Part shown: positions 1-9,467 of the stretch, piece by piece | Numbering within the stretch: position 1 is the first letter of the stretch | Layout of the letters: every line of letters starts with the position of its first letter | Source of the DNA: Bacteroidota bacterium | Lineage (GTDB): Bacteria; Bacteroidota; Ignavibacteria; SZUA-365 | DNA: 64,000 nt | Assembly (NCBI GenBank): GCA_029907355.1 | Contig: JARYLZ010000002.1 | Location: 1 to 64,000, forward strand | Direction of reading: 5' to 3' | Made by a program: the position numbers and the translations under genes | Notes under the pieces: model-generated | The model's input: only the letters and a program-made list of their open reading frames with translations | Databases searched by the model: none | Told to the model about the DNA's origin: nothing

Positions 1-1320
1 ACCCGTATCCCTGACGCTGGGGATCCATGCGATCACCCCGCTCATCGAGTCGACGGTCATACCCGCCGGGGCGATGACGAGTGCGTACACGGGGGCGGGG
101 TAACCGTCGGCGACCGCGCGTATCGAAAAAAGATTCCCCACGCTTGTGGTTTGGTCGGCGATGGGTTCCAGCCTCGGTTCGCTGACGACGGTAAGGACGA
201 AACGTTGTGTGTCCGAACCGACCGCGTTTCGTGCTACGATTTCCACGTCATGCTCACCGGACTCTGCGCGTGAAGGCTGCCAGGTCAGAATACCGCGGCC
301 CGCTTCGAGAATCATCCCCTTCGGCCCGCGCGTCAACTCAAACGTGGGAGTGGGTGTACCGGCGGCGGCAAGCGTGTATACGTAAATTTCCCCTGCATGG
401 ACTTCTGTTACCGGTGACGAGGTTATTTTCGGTGCCATCGTACCACCTCGCACCTGTACCTGGAATTCCTGCCGGTCACTGCCGTGCACATTAACCGCTA
501 GGATGGAGACATCATGGAGGCCTTCCTGTCCCTCTGCCGGAACCCACGAGATGACCCCGCTCGCGGAATCGATCATCATGCCCGATGGCGACCGCTCCAG
601 CACGAAAACGGGATTCGGTTCGCCGCGGGCGTCCACATCGTATGTATAAAGCTCCCCAACCGTCGCAATCGTTCTCGGAAGAGTGGTGATCACCGGCGCT
701 TTGTTCGACAGGCAGCGGAGAGGATCACCGGAATCGGCATACACGAGGCAAGTCAGTGTGTCATCGGCGGCCGTGTACATGAACAGCCAATATTCGCCGA
801 TAGGGAGATTCGGCGTGGGAGCGGGGTTGCGAAGGAGGACAGCGAGTGCCATCCGTGCATCGGGGTGTCGTTGAATGAAGGAAGCACCACCACCGGATTT
901 CGAGCCATCGAGAGCCTCGGGCGAATCCACCCACGGTTCAATGAGAGGCGTTGTGCCGACATTGAACGGGAGTGACCTAGAGATGGTGTCGGTGCCGAGG
1001 GGGAGAATGAACGGGCCACCGACCAAGGGTTTGACGGCGAGAAGAAGCTCCGCGGAATCGATAGACGGGGCGTACCATCGGTACACCCACCCGGTCGCCT
1101 TCCCGCTCGAGAGGTCCATGCGGATTCCGATTCCCTGATAATCGACGGCGGCAAAAAGGACATTGGTCGGGAACGCATCGTTCCCGAGATCGTTTTTCGC
1201 CTTCGCCTCCACCTGCGGAAGAAGTTCACGCGCCGTGATATTCTGGAGGAGTTGTGCAGAAATCGGATGCACGAGGCACGCAAGCGCACTCAGAAACAGA
1301 GGGGAAAAACAGCGTTTCAT
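1..1320 (-). CDS. Secreted protein with repeated putative-Ig (He_PIG-like) domains, 3' end outside window
   Basis: An uninterrupted minus-strand frame runs from an ATG at 1320 to the left edge, so 440 residues are visible and the C-terminus is missing. The N-terminus is a signal peptide (MKRCFSPLFLSALACLV, cleavage near ISA-Q at residue 22). Residues about 25-205 are an unrecognised extracellular region. From about 210 there are at least two complete and one partial Ig-like repeat of 85-90 residues, each with the pattern PxI(T)xxP...VGELYxYxVxAxGxPxPxFxLxxxPxGMxIDxxxGxIxWxP, typical of putative-Ig domains. An AAGG lies 7 bases upstream of the ATG. By analogy with the neighbouring cargo proteins the missing end could carry a T9SS tail; that is a guess. 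The gene diverges from the next one. Confidence 0.8.
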   Translation of the reverse strand, partial: MKRCFSPLFLSALACLVHPISAQLLQNITARELLPQVEAKAKNDLGNDAFPTNVLFAAVDYQGIGIRMDLSSGKATGWVYRWYAPSIDSAELLLAVKPLVGGPFILPLGTDTISRSLPFNVGTTPLIEPWVDSPEALDGSKSGGGASFIQRHPDARMALAVLLRNPAPTPNLPIGEYWLFMYTAADDTLTCLVYADSGDPLRCLSNKAPVITTLPRTIATVGELYTYDVDARGEPNPVFVLERSPSGMMIDSASGVISWVPAEGQEGLHDVSILAVNVHGSDRQEFQVQVRGGTMAPKITSSPVTEVHAGEIYVYTLAAAGTPTPTFELTRGPKGMILEAGRGILTWQPSRAESGEHDVEIVARNAVGSDTQRFVLTVVSEPRLEPIADQTTSVGNLFSIRAVADGYPAPVYALVIAPAGMTVDSMSGVIAWIPSVRDTG

Positions 1321-1685
1321 GAGGTGACCTTATGGTAATGTATAGGAAAGAAGCGGATAACAACCGCCATCCCGCGCCGCCGGAACCGCACTGGGCGAGC
1401 TTTCCCCTGCACGTGGAATCGCTCGACTCTTCGGAAAACATGATGTCGGTCCTCCCGAATAAGATAGGTTTTCCAACCGAAACAAGCACTTGGGTCAACC
1501 CGTCCAATTCTTCTGGATAGCCTTTTTTCAAGTGCTTCCCCCGCCAAGGACACCATTATGAGAGAAAGGCGCAGCGGAACAGATCGATCCCTGATCCTCC
1601 TCTCTGCCTTTCTATACATTCCATTGACCGAAACCAAGACGATCGCGAAGTTTGTGTGTTGACCTCCCTTGTAAGCGAACAGATT
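1321..1685. other. Intergenic region between divergent secreted-protein genes
   Basis: 365 bases separate two divergently transcribed genes, so promoters for both should lie here. I see no convincing -35/-10 pair, hairpin or coding frame. A GTG at 1656 is in frame with the downstream gene but adds ten residues in front of a normal signal peptide. Confidence 0.5.
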
Positions 1686-3962
1686 ATGAGACAATTCGCA
1701 TTCCCGTTCGTCACTGCTGCCGTCATCTTCATCCGTGCGCATGCGACGGCACAGGATTTCCATCCCCGCGTATTCGACCTCGCACAACTCCATGGAATGA
1801 CCGTTCCGAACATGATCCGCCCAACTTCGGCGGTCTTCGATCCATGGCGGAACCTTCTCTACCTCCACTCTTCCGCATTCGATCACATCACCATCGTCGA
1901 AATCCATTCCGGACGGTTGCGTCCTCCCATACCCCTGCCTGATTCGCTCCGAGGGCGCTTGACGCTTCTGCATGTACACCCTGTGACGGGTCTCGTGCTC
2001 ACGTTCCTCTCCGAGAGCGGAACAGCGAAGGGGGGCATTTCCGTTCTCGATCCTGTCCGCGGGGAGATGACCCCCGGTTTCGACCCTTCCCCAGTAAGTC
2101 ATCCTCGATGTGTCTCCGATGCGTTACACGACATCGTTTACATGAGCACGGGCAGAAACATCGTTCTCCTCCTCGACGGTCGCACCTTTCTTCCCTTCGA
2201 TTCCATCGATGCAGGGTTCCCCGTCTCGGCTATCGCGCTCGACACCATCCATGCCGAATTGTACGCTGCACAGCACACGCCATCGGGGGGCATCGTGCAC
2301 GTTCGGATCTTTTCCACTGCGACACAACAGATGACGCGTTCCTATATCTACGAGAGCGACGAGGGAATAGAACACATCAGCGTCGACGCGATCTCGCAGA
2401 GTTTCGCTCTGTTCACGGATGGGGCTCTCCGAATCCATGACGCCCTCGGATTCCGGCTCCGGGATGTCCCCATCCCGGGGGGGGCCTCGTGCACAGCTTC
2501 GAGCGACGGTTCTCGACGCGTATTCTTCCTCGCGAGGAGAGGTTTCGAACAAGGAGGGGGTGCCGGCCGATTCGGGAAGTTGTACCGGCTCGCCTTCCCG
2601 ACATCGGAGGTGGACTCGGCGTCGGTGGGTATAGACCCTCTGGCGCTTTTTACGGCACGATCGGCAAACGAACTCATCGTCGTGAATGCGGGGACCGCGG
2701 ACGTCGAAATGTTCACCATTCCGGACCTCCGTCCTTCGCGCTCCGTCGCCGTCGGCTACTCTGTCGAGGATGCAATCATCACGAGAGACGGTCGCACGCT
2801 GGTCATCGCTTCGCCCAGAGGCGCTGGAGGTTCCATCCATACTGTCAATATCGCTTCACAGCGAGTGTCCACTGCCCGCGCAGGCGGGAGACCGGTACAT
2901 CTGGCAGAGGACGACGGGCGCGGCCATGTTGCCGCACTCGACCAGTTTTCCGGAACCCTGTATTTCCTCGATGACACACTGAACGTCATTGGAGACTCCC
3001 TGCGCGCAGAGCCTGTCAGGGCATGTAGGACGGATGCGGACGCCGCGCTCACAATTCGGGGCGGGACGGCGGCGATCGCACTTCCGGAACATGCAACCGT
3101 GGCACTTTTTCCTCTCGACGGCAGCACCGTGCCGCACACGGAGCGAGTAGACAGCCAAACCCAAAGCGGGGACAGCGGGCCGGGTTTCCTGCAGGCTGTG
3201 TTCACATCCGACGGATCTCGCCTCGCTGTGCTTTCTTTCAGGCGGCGGTTCTTGCATGTTTTCCCAACACTTCATCCAGGTCAGAAACTAAATGTCGATC
3301 TCGGCACTCTGGATTGGCAAAGAATCGAACCGTTCTGGCGGTCCTGTCTCTCGACGGGGATCCATGAATGGGATGTCTTTGTCGGACCGTACCATATCGA
3401 CTGCCGAACGGGGAATATCGATTCCATTGCGGTCCCCGGAGCCATCCGCGTTCTCGGTACTGACATGGCAGGGTATTACCTCGCTGTCAAAATGGAAGCG
3501 GACTCCCTCGCCCTCCTGCGATCCACAACGGACTATTTCAGCGGCGCGACTGTGCATCCACTGAACGGTTCACTCCGTGATCCTGACGTGATCCACTTCG
3601 ATCCCCGTCACTCGACGCTTCTCCTCGGATACTCGCGCACGGCATGCGTTCTGCTCTATACGACGGACGGCACACTTCCGTCGACTCCACCTTCGAGCCT
3701 CCTGAGAGCGGGGACTCTATACCCGAATCCTGCTCTGCACGGTCTCTGTTTCGTCCATGCGATTCTCGAAAACGCGACTCCCGGCGAGACCGCCGAAGTG
3801 ATCTTGAGCGACATGCTCGGACGAATTGTGTGGAACACTACCGCACAACCCAATGACGGGAGGATCGACATCCCCATTTCACGTCTCGGTCCCGGAGTGT
3901 ACCGCGCCTTGATCCGGACAAGGTGGCACCTCCTCAACCGGTATGTCGTTGTTCTTCGCTGA
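1686..3962 (+). CDS. Secreted beta-propeller-like protein with T9SS type A sorting tail
   Basis: A 758-residue protein from the ATG at 1686, chosen over the in-frame GTG at 1656 because it places the signal peptide (MRQFAFPFVTAAVIF, cleavage near TAQ) at the very N-terminus. The body shows irregular blades of about 40-45 residues, each with a hydrophobic strand followed by a D-G or D-P turn (for example VVEIHSGRLRPP, ISVLDPVRGEM, VNIASQRVSTAR), suggesting a WD40/YVTN-like beta-propeller; this is inference. The last 80 residues have the T9SS type A pattern: LYPNPA, a beta strand with LSDMLGRIVW, then LGPGVYRALIRT and a basic end. It is therefore probably exported by the Por system and anchored or released at the cell surface. 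No function can be assigned. Confidence 0.85.
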   Translation: MRQFAFPFVTAAVIFIRAHATAQDFHPRVFDLAQLHGMTVPNMIRPTSAVFDPWRNLLYLHSSAFDHITIVEIHSGRLRPPIPLPDSLRGRLTLLHVHPVTGLVLTFLSESGTAKGGISVLDPVRGEMTPGFDPSPVSHPRCVSDALHDIVYMSTGRNIVLLLDGRTFLPFDSIDAGFPVSAIALDTIHAELYAAQHTPSGGIVHVRIFSTATQQMTRSYIYESDEGIEHISVDAISQSFALFTDGALRIHDALGFRLRDVPIPGGASCTASSDGSRRVFFLARRGFEQGGGAGRFGKLYRLAFPTSEVDSASVGIDPLALFTARSANELIVVNAGTADVEMFTIPDLRPSRSVAVGYSVEDAIITRDGRTLVIASPRGAGGSIHTVNIASQRVSTARAGGRPVHLAEDDGRGHVAALDQFSGTLYFLDDTLNVIGDSLRAEPVRACRTDADAALTIRGGTAAIALPEHATVALFPLDGSTVPHTERVDSQTQSGDSGPGFLQAVFTSDGSRLAVLSFRRRFLHVFPTLHPGQKLNVDLGTLDWQRIEPFWRSCLSTGIHEWDVFVGPYHIDCRTGNIDSIAVPGAIRVLGTDMAGYYLAVKMEADSLALLRSTTDYFSGATVHPLNGSLRDPDVIHFDPRHSTLLLGYSRTACVLLYTTDGTLPSTPPSSLLRAGTLYPNPALHGLCFVHAILENATPGETAEVILSDMLGRIVWNTTAQPNDGRIDIPISRLGPGVYRALIRTRWHLLNRYVVVLR

Positions 3963-4439
3963 CGGAACACATCGATTCTCCCCTTCTCTCTGCCTGCGAA
4001 TCCTCCCGCCACGGCGCAACGACCGGCAATGAGTGAGCCGGTGTGCTTTCTCGGGACGGGGAAAGACGCATTTCACTCGAGGAATGAGACGATGTTGATC
4101 TTTCGCAAGAAAGTGATACGAGGAGGAAACGGAGAGCGATGAAAGCATATAAAAACTTGTTTCTTCGTTTCGAGGATGCAACCCGCTCGGTCAATTGCAA
4201 CATCTATAGGACTCCATCCTGAGCGAAGCCATCCATTCCGCGGACCGATTTTTCTACGAAAACCGATTGAAATACTTGTGGGAAATTGACAGTTTGTCAT
4301 CGTCTTCCCACCCCATTCAGCCGGAATCGGTATCGCGATCGACTTTCTCTAAACGGCGTATACCGGGGGCGCACTGCCTGTATACACAGCGCCCGAAGAT
4401 AGTACTCGATCATTCCCATCACAGCTCAGGAACTTCAAC
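3963..4439. other. Intergenic region, no supported gene
   Basis: 477 bases without a recognisable gene. A 27-codon frame at 4139-4222 (MKAYKNLFLRFEDATRS...) follows an AGGAGG about 12-17 bases upstream and could be a small peptide gene, but nothing else supports it. A TTGACA at 4286-4291 has no matching -10 element at the usual distance. Confidence 0.4.
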
Positions 4440-6269
4440 ATGAAGCGCACGCGGTGTCTTTTCGTCCTCCTTCTCGCCGGGAGTGCGGCATTCGCACAGG
4501 GCATTCCATCCACGATGAACTACCAGGGTTATCTGACCGACCTCGCGGGTGCCCCCTACAACGGCGTTGAAACCATCACGTTCTCGTTCTACACAGTACA
4601 GGCAGGAGGTACGCCGATATGGACGGAGGTGCAGGACGTTCCGGTCATCAAAGGGCTGTTCACGGTTGTTCTCGGGGCCATCAATCCCCTCACCCTGCCT
4701 TTCGACCAGCAGTATTATCTCGGGATCAGGGTCGGTGCGGACCTTGAACTCGCACCGCGCGTACGGTTGACGTCATCAGCGTACAGCATGCGCGCGCGAA
4801 TGGCTGAGGATATTATCGACGGAGCTATCACAGCGCCAAAGATCGCAGATAATGCCGTCACCGGACCGAAAATCGCCGATGGGGCTGTCGGAACTCCCCA
4901 GATCGTGAACGGGGCAGTGATCGCTTCCAAGATCGCCGACAACGTCATCACCGCCAATCACATTGTTCCAGCGATCGTTTCCAGCATCAACAACGTCACG
5001 AACGACGGGGGAAACATCAACCTGGTCGCAGGGGCAAATGTATCCATCACGGCGGACGACGCAGCCAACACGATTACCATCGCCGCGACACCCGGAGGCG
5101 GCGGCCTGACCCTACCGTACAGCAACACGACCGCGAGCACGGCTACCGCCTTCAGCATCGAGAACACGGGCACCGGCAGCGCAGGCGAATTCACCATCAC
5201 CAACACATCGTCCGTCAAACCAGCGCTGAGCGTGAAGAGCAACAGCACAGCCCCAAACGGAGACGGGATCGCCGTGGAAGCCGTGGCAGGGAACGCCGTG
5301 CAAGCGATCAACAACAGTGCAGACATGGCGGCGATCGCTGCGATGAACACGGGAGAAGGCATGACCGCTTCATTCGTGAAAATGGGTCCCTCTGCGGGTG
5401 ATTTATTACGCATGTCGAGCGCGGGTGGTACCGGGAAGGGTATCAATCTCACGTATTCCGGCACCACCCAAGGCATCTTTACTGCCGTCCCATCTACCGC
5501 ATCAGCAACCGGTATGGAAGTCGATATGAACGGGACAGGCGCGGCGGCATACTTCCACGTCGACCACACCTCATCGGACAAGAGCTGCCTCAGAGCCGTA
5601 TCGAATAGCACGGATAACAATAGCGACGCTCTGGAAACGGTCGCGGTGAACGGAAATGCCGTGGATGCTCGGAACAATTCTGCGGCGTCCCCGACGATTT
5701 TCGCATTGAACAGTTCCACCGCATCCAATTCCTCGGCAGGGTATTTCGAATCGGCCGGAATGAGCGGAACCATCCGGTCGATGAATACAAGCGCTAATCC
5801 GAACTCTCATATCTTCGAGGGGTATGCCGGGACGACGCAGGTCTTCCGCATGTACAACAGTGGGAATTTCTATTCCGCTGGCGGGTTGTATTCCGATCAT
5901 GCAGTACTCCGGCAGGATCTGGGGAGCTCGGACACACCGATGAGCGGGGGATACTACCGCGACAATGTCGTCTATGCATGGGCGAACGTCTCGTCGGCCG
6001 GTCAGCTCGCCGGCGGTACGGCGGGTTTCGGCTGCACGGTGACCAAGACCGCGACAGGGACATACGATATCAGTTACAAGAAAACCATGAGCGGCTACGC
6101 CTATGCACCCATGGCGATAGCGTTCGAGGGGACTTCCCCTCAATTCGCCGTCATTTCCTCAGCAAGCAGCACCGGTTGTACCGTGAAGATCTGGAAATAC
6201 AGCACAACGACGAACACGTTCTCCCTGACGGACAGCCAGTTCTTCTTCATCTTGTGCGGGCGTCCGTGA
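4440..6269 (+). CDS. Secreted fibre-like protein with phage-tail-type C-terminal domain
   Basis: 609 residues with a signal peptide (MKRTRCLFVLLLAGSAAFAQ). The mature N-terminus (IPSTMNYQGYLTDLAG...) is typical of large secreted proteins in Bacteroidota relatives. Residues about 120-165 contain decapeptide-like repeats of the type IxxxKIADNAV, known from trimeric fibres. Residues about 225-460 contain two or three loosely repeated segments of the form NST..GNAV.A.NNS followed by an alternating beta pattern, compatible with a fibrous beta-helix. The last 100 residues (VYAWANVSSAGQLAGG..., ending FFFILCGRP) resemble the C-terminal domain of phage tail fibres, which ends in FxFVVFG. There is no T9SS tail, so its export route is unclear. 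It lies 29 bases before another secreted protein gene. Confidence 0.8.
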   Translation: MKRTRCLFVLLLAGSAAFAQGIPSTMNYQGYLTDLAGAPYNGVETITFSFYTVQAGGTPIWTEVQDVPVIKGLFTVVLGAINPLTLPFDQQYYLGIRVGADLELAPRVRLTSSAYSMRARMAEDIIDGAITAPKIADNAVTGPKIADGAVGTPQIVNGAVIASKIADNVITANHIVPAIVSSINNVTNDGGNINLVAGANVSITADDAANTITIAATPGGGGLTLPYSNTTASTATAFSIENTGTGSAGEFTITNTSSVKPALSVKSNSTAPNGDGIAVEAVAGNAVQAINNSADMAAIAAMNTGEGMTASFVKMGPSAGDLLRMSSAGGTGKGINLTYSGTTQGIFTAVPSTASATGMEVDMNGTGAAAYFHVDHTSSDKSCLRAVSNSTDNNSDALETVAVNGNAVDARNNSAASPTIFALNSSTASNSSAGYFESAGMSGTIRSMNTSANPNSHIFEGYAGTTQVFRMYNSGNFYSAGGLYSDHAVLRQDLGSSDTPMSGGYYRDNVVYAWANVSSAGQLAGGTAGFGCTVTKTATGTYDISYKKTMSGYAYAPMAIAFEGTSPQFAVISSASSTGCTVKIWKYSTTTNTFSLTDSQFFFILCGRP

Positions 6270-6298
6270 ACGAGCAGTCTCAAAACAGGAGACAGGCT

Positions 6299-8120
6299 AT
6301 GAGATATATAACAACACTGATCAAAGTGCTCGCGGCGGTATCTTTTCTCTTCCCGTCGACGGTGCACGGCCAAAGCCGCATCGACTGGCAGGCGCATGAT
6401 GCTTGTGGGGCAGGACCTGCATCGAGTGCGAGCCAGATCTTGTACACCTCGGCAGGCCAGCCGATCGGAGGATTCTCAGGCGGCTCGGCGACGCTCCTGT
6501 CGGGCTACCTCTCCGTACTCATGGTACCTTCAGGAGCACCGACCATCGTTGCACAATCGTCTCTCGATTTCGGAACCGTCATCGTAGGTCAGGATGCAAC
6601 ACGACAGATGACGGTCTCGAACAGCGGGTCACTCCCACTCGATATCACGGGGACATCAATCTCTCCTTCTGTTTTCACCCTCGTTTCCGGGGGGGGGCGC
6701 ACAGAGAATCAACCCTGGCGGATCCATCGTGATGACCCTGCGCTTCGCCCCTGCAGCTGCAGGGTCAATCTCAGGGGCTCTCGTCATCACGAGTAACGCG
6801 TCCAATGCCCCAATACACACGGTCACGCTCACCGGCAACGGCATGATTTCCGTACCCGCGATATCTCTCAGCGCTACGATGCTCGATTTCGGCTCGGTGG
6901 AGCTCGGTTCGTCAGCCATACGGAGTCTCACGATATCGAACTTAGGCAATGCCCCCCTGAACCTGACCGGCCAGTCCCTCACCGGGGCACACGCCTCGGA
7001 CTACACGATTGTCCGTATGAGCGGGACACCCATTGCACCGGCCGGAAGCGACTACATCGAAATCCGTTTCGCACCGTCTGCAACGGGTGTGCGGACGGCT
7101 TCTCTCCTCATTTCCAGCAACGACCCGAACACCCCTGTGTCAACCGTCTCGTTGGCCGGTTCGGGGACCTCCACCGCCCAGCCCCACATTTCCGTCAGCC
7201 AGAACACGATCGATTTCGGTACGACGAACCCGGGTACGCCCGTGGACCGCGACCTTGTGATCAGCAACACCGGAACCGCCGCGCTCGTCCTTGTCGGCCA
7301 GAACGTCTCGGGGACATCGTTTCTTCTCCTCACGCCCGCCGTGGGTACCATCGCGCCTGGCGGGAATTCTATTGCTCGTATCAGGTTCGACCCCCCGTCC
7401 ATGGGATCCTTCGCGGGCACTTTCCTGGTCTCGAGCAACGACCCTGTGTCCCCCACGGTAGCCGTCTCCCTCCACGGTGTGGGCGGCGGTTCCACCGGCC
7501 CGCGGCTGGCGCTCGGCGCGACGGTGCTCGACTTCGGCGCAGTGCCTATCCTACAGGCGAAGGAATTGGACCTGGAGATCCGCAATATCGGGACCTCGGA
7601 TCTCGTCATCAGCTCGCAGTTGATCGCCGGTACGGACGCTCTCCATTTCTCGATCGTCCAGGCAGCAGGCTCGCCAGTCATTCCCGGTGGGAGAACCGCG
7701 GTACGGGTGAGGCACCTTCCTACCTCGGCAGGTCCGAAAGTCGCTCTGCTCCGTCTTACGACGAACGATCCCGGCCTACCGACTGCAGAAGTCGCGCTCA
7801 TTTCCACCGCCGTAGGCAGTGATGAACCTCCCTCGCCGCCGCCTGCCACGCGCATCCTCGGAGCATACCCAAACCCCTTCTCCTCGATCACCACGCTCAC
7901 GTATTCCCTGGAAACATCCGCCGAAGTGGAGCTTTTTGTGTACGACATCCACGGGCGGGTTTCATCATCGAACTATCAAGGGACACGGGATGCGGGATGC
8001 TATATCGTGACGTTCGACGGTTCCCGCCTTCCCCGTGGGGCTTATGCGGTGGTACTCAAGGCATTTACAAAGGATGGTCGTCGCATGACCCATGTAACGA
8101 CCATCCACTGCGTGCACTGA
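6299..8120 (+). CDS. Choice-of-anchor D (HYDIN-like) repeat protein with T9SS tail, interrupted by a frameshift
   Basis: The frame starting at ATG 6299 begins with a signal peptide (MRYITTLIKVLAAVSFLFP, cleavage near HGQ) and runs into a run of nine G at 6689-6697. It continues there out of frame to 6796, while the true continuation (AQRINPGGSIVMTLRFAP) lies in the next frame and runs to 8120. With eight G the reading is continuous and gives about 606 residues. The body is four tandem 105-residue beta-sandwich modules with the signature LDFG...G....R.LTISN.G..PL.......IAPGGS....RFAP...G......I.SND, as in choice-of-anchor D proteins. The C-terminus has a T9SS tail (AYPNPFSS...LFVYDIHGRV...LPRGAYAVVLKA). 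Phase variation, recoding or an assembly error in the homopolymer are all possible. An automated annotation may show two genes, 6299-6796 and 6729-8120. Confidence 0.8.
6689..6697 (+). repeat. G9 homopolymer at the frameshift
   Basis: Nine consecutive G inside the first repeat module of the choice-of-anchor-D gene. Removing one G joins the two frames exactly at a conserved Gly-rich turn. Long G tracts are classic slipped-strand phase-variation sites in surface genes, and also classic sequencing-error sites. Confidence 0.85.
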
Positions 8121-8308
8121 TCCACAAGCGGACGGGCCGGCTGATATTCGAAGATTCAAGCAGGAATTTTTGGAGAGAATATTCTGCCACCATGCGGAAA
8201 TCGTGGAACGGCGGGGTTCCTCTGTAGAGTTGAACATGCTCGGAATCTCAAGGAGGGCCCATCCATCTTCTTGAATCAACCTCCCTTTACCATCGAGCAA
8301 CATCCTCC

Positions 8309-9257
8309 ATGAAAAAGGCGCCGCTCGCTTCCTATCTGTTCATCCTCGTCATTCTCTGCACCCTTTTCACGGCAGGAGCGAAAATGCTCGACCAACAAGG
8401 AATGTATCTCGCTCAGGCATACATGTTCACCCCTGCTGCAGCGGCATTCTTGACACGGGTGTTCTTCTATGAGCCGAAGTTCAGGGATGCGGACCTTCGT
8501 TTCCGGAAAGCACGAGAATACCTCGCGTTCTGGCTCGCCTCGCTCGGTATCACTGCGTTTTCATGCATCCTGTTCGCCGTACAGGAGCAGTGACATGGGA
8601 TTGGTCCGGTCAATCGTTCCTTCAAAGACTTGCAGGGCAGTTCTCTGCAGAAGGCAAAGACATTCATGACGGCCTCCCCCCGGTTTCACGCCGGAAACGA
8701 TGCTCATCGTCTTCTTCATCGGTGGGCTGACGGTGTTTCACATCCTGCCCGGTTTGCTCAACGGCTTCGGAGAGGAGTTCGGTCACCGTGGGTTCGTCTT
8801 CCCGCTCCTCTACTGGGAAAAACCCTGGGCAGTGTTCGTCGTCGGGGGGCTGATCTGGTACGCGTGACATCTGCCGCTCGCCTTCCTCATCCCTCAGAAT
8901 GTCTCCTCTACTCTGCAGCAAACCGTTCTCAACCAGATCACCTTGATCATCGGTTCCGTTCGCGCGTTCACCTACCCCGCCTTCGTCTACGTGAAGAGCA
9001 GGAGAGTCTGGGACGCCTCGCCGGCACACATCGCCATGAACAACTCCGCACAGTCGTTTTCGTACTTCACCGTTCTCGACGACCACCTCCTCGCCAATCT
9101 CGGTCTGGTCTCGACGATGATCATCATGGTGAGTCTTCTTTACATTTACGGAGGCTTCAAGATATTCACGAAATATTTCGCAAGTGATGGTACAGGAAAC
9201 GTTCCCCTGATAGAGACGAAAAACGGTATGCCCATGACATCTTTGCCGACACGGTGA
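8309..9257 (+). pseudogene. CPBP family intramembrane metalloprotease (CAAX protease-like), decayed
   Basis: Three collinear pieces in different frames make one CPBP protein. The first (8309-8593, MKKAPLASYLFILVILC...) contains the N-terminal membrane helices. The second reads in another frame from about 8593 (WDWSGQSFLQRLAGQFSAEG) and ends at a C6 run at 8676-8681; a seventh C would rejoin it to the third. The third (about 8682-9257) holds the catalytic core: GEEFGHRGFVFPLL (EExxxR motif), a second motif LIWYA-stop-HLPL, and HIAMNN. The stop is a TGA at 8865-8867 where the family normally has Trp (TGG). Two frameshifts plus an in-frame stop in the active-site motif point to a pseudogene. CPBP proteins cleave or process membrane substrates and occur in bacteriocin immunity and prenyl-protein processing. 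Confidence 0.75.
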
Positions 9258-9467
9258 AAGTCGTGGGAAACATCGGTCTCGAAAGAGATGCCCTCGTCGG
9301 GGGAGAGGCGTTCTTGTAAAGGCCGTATGCATCCTCACGAGCAGCGAAAAAGCGCGCTGTGAAAAAACAGCAGCCGCTCTTTCTATTTACCTTTCGCCAG
9401 GAAAACGAAACGTGTATCTTTCAAATACGTTCCTCGAGTCCTATTTCTCCATGAAGAGGAGAACGGC

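Noticed and set aside
4139-4222. 27-codon open frame with AGGAGG upstream
   Set aside because: Too short and unsupported to call as a gene; mentioned in the intergenic entry.
4958-5773. 271-residue open frame antisense to the fibre-like gene
   Set aside because: Complements repetitive Ala/Ser/Thr codons of the plus-strand gene; no ribosome site, no recognisable motif.
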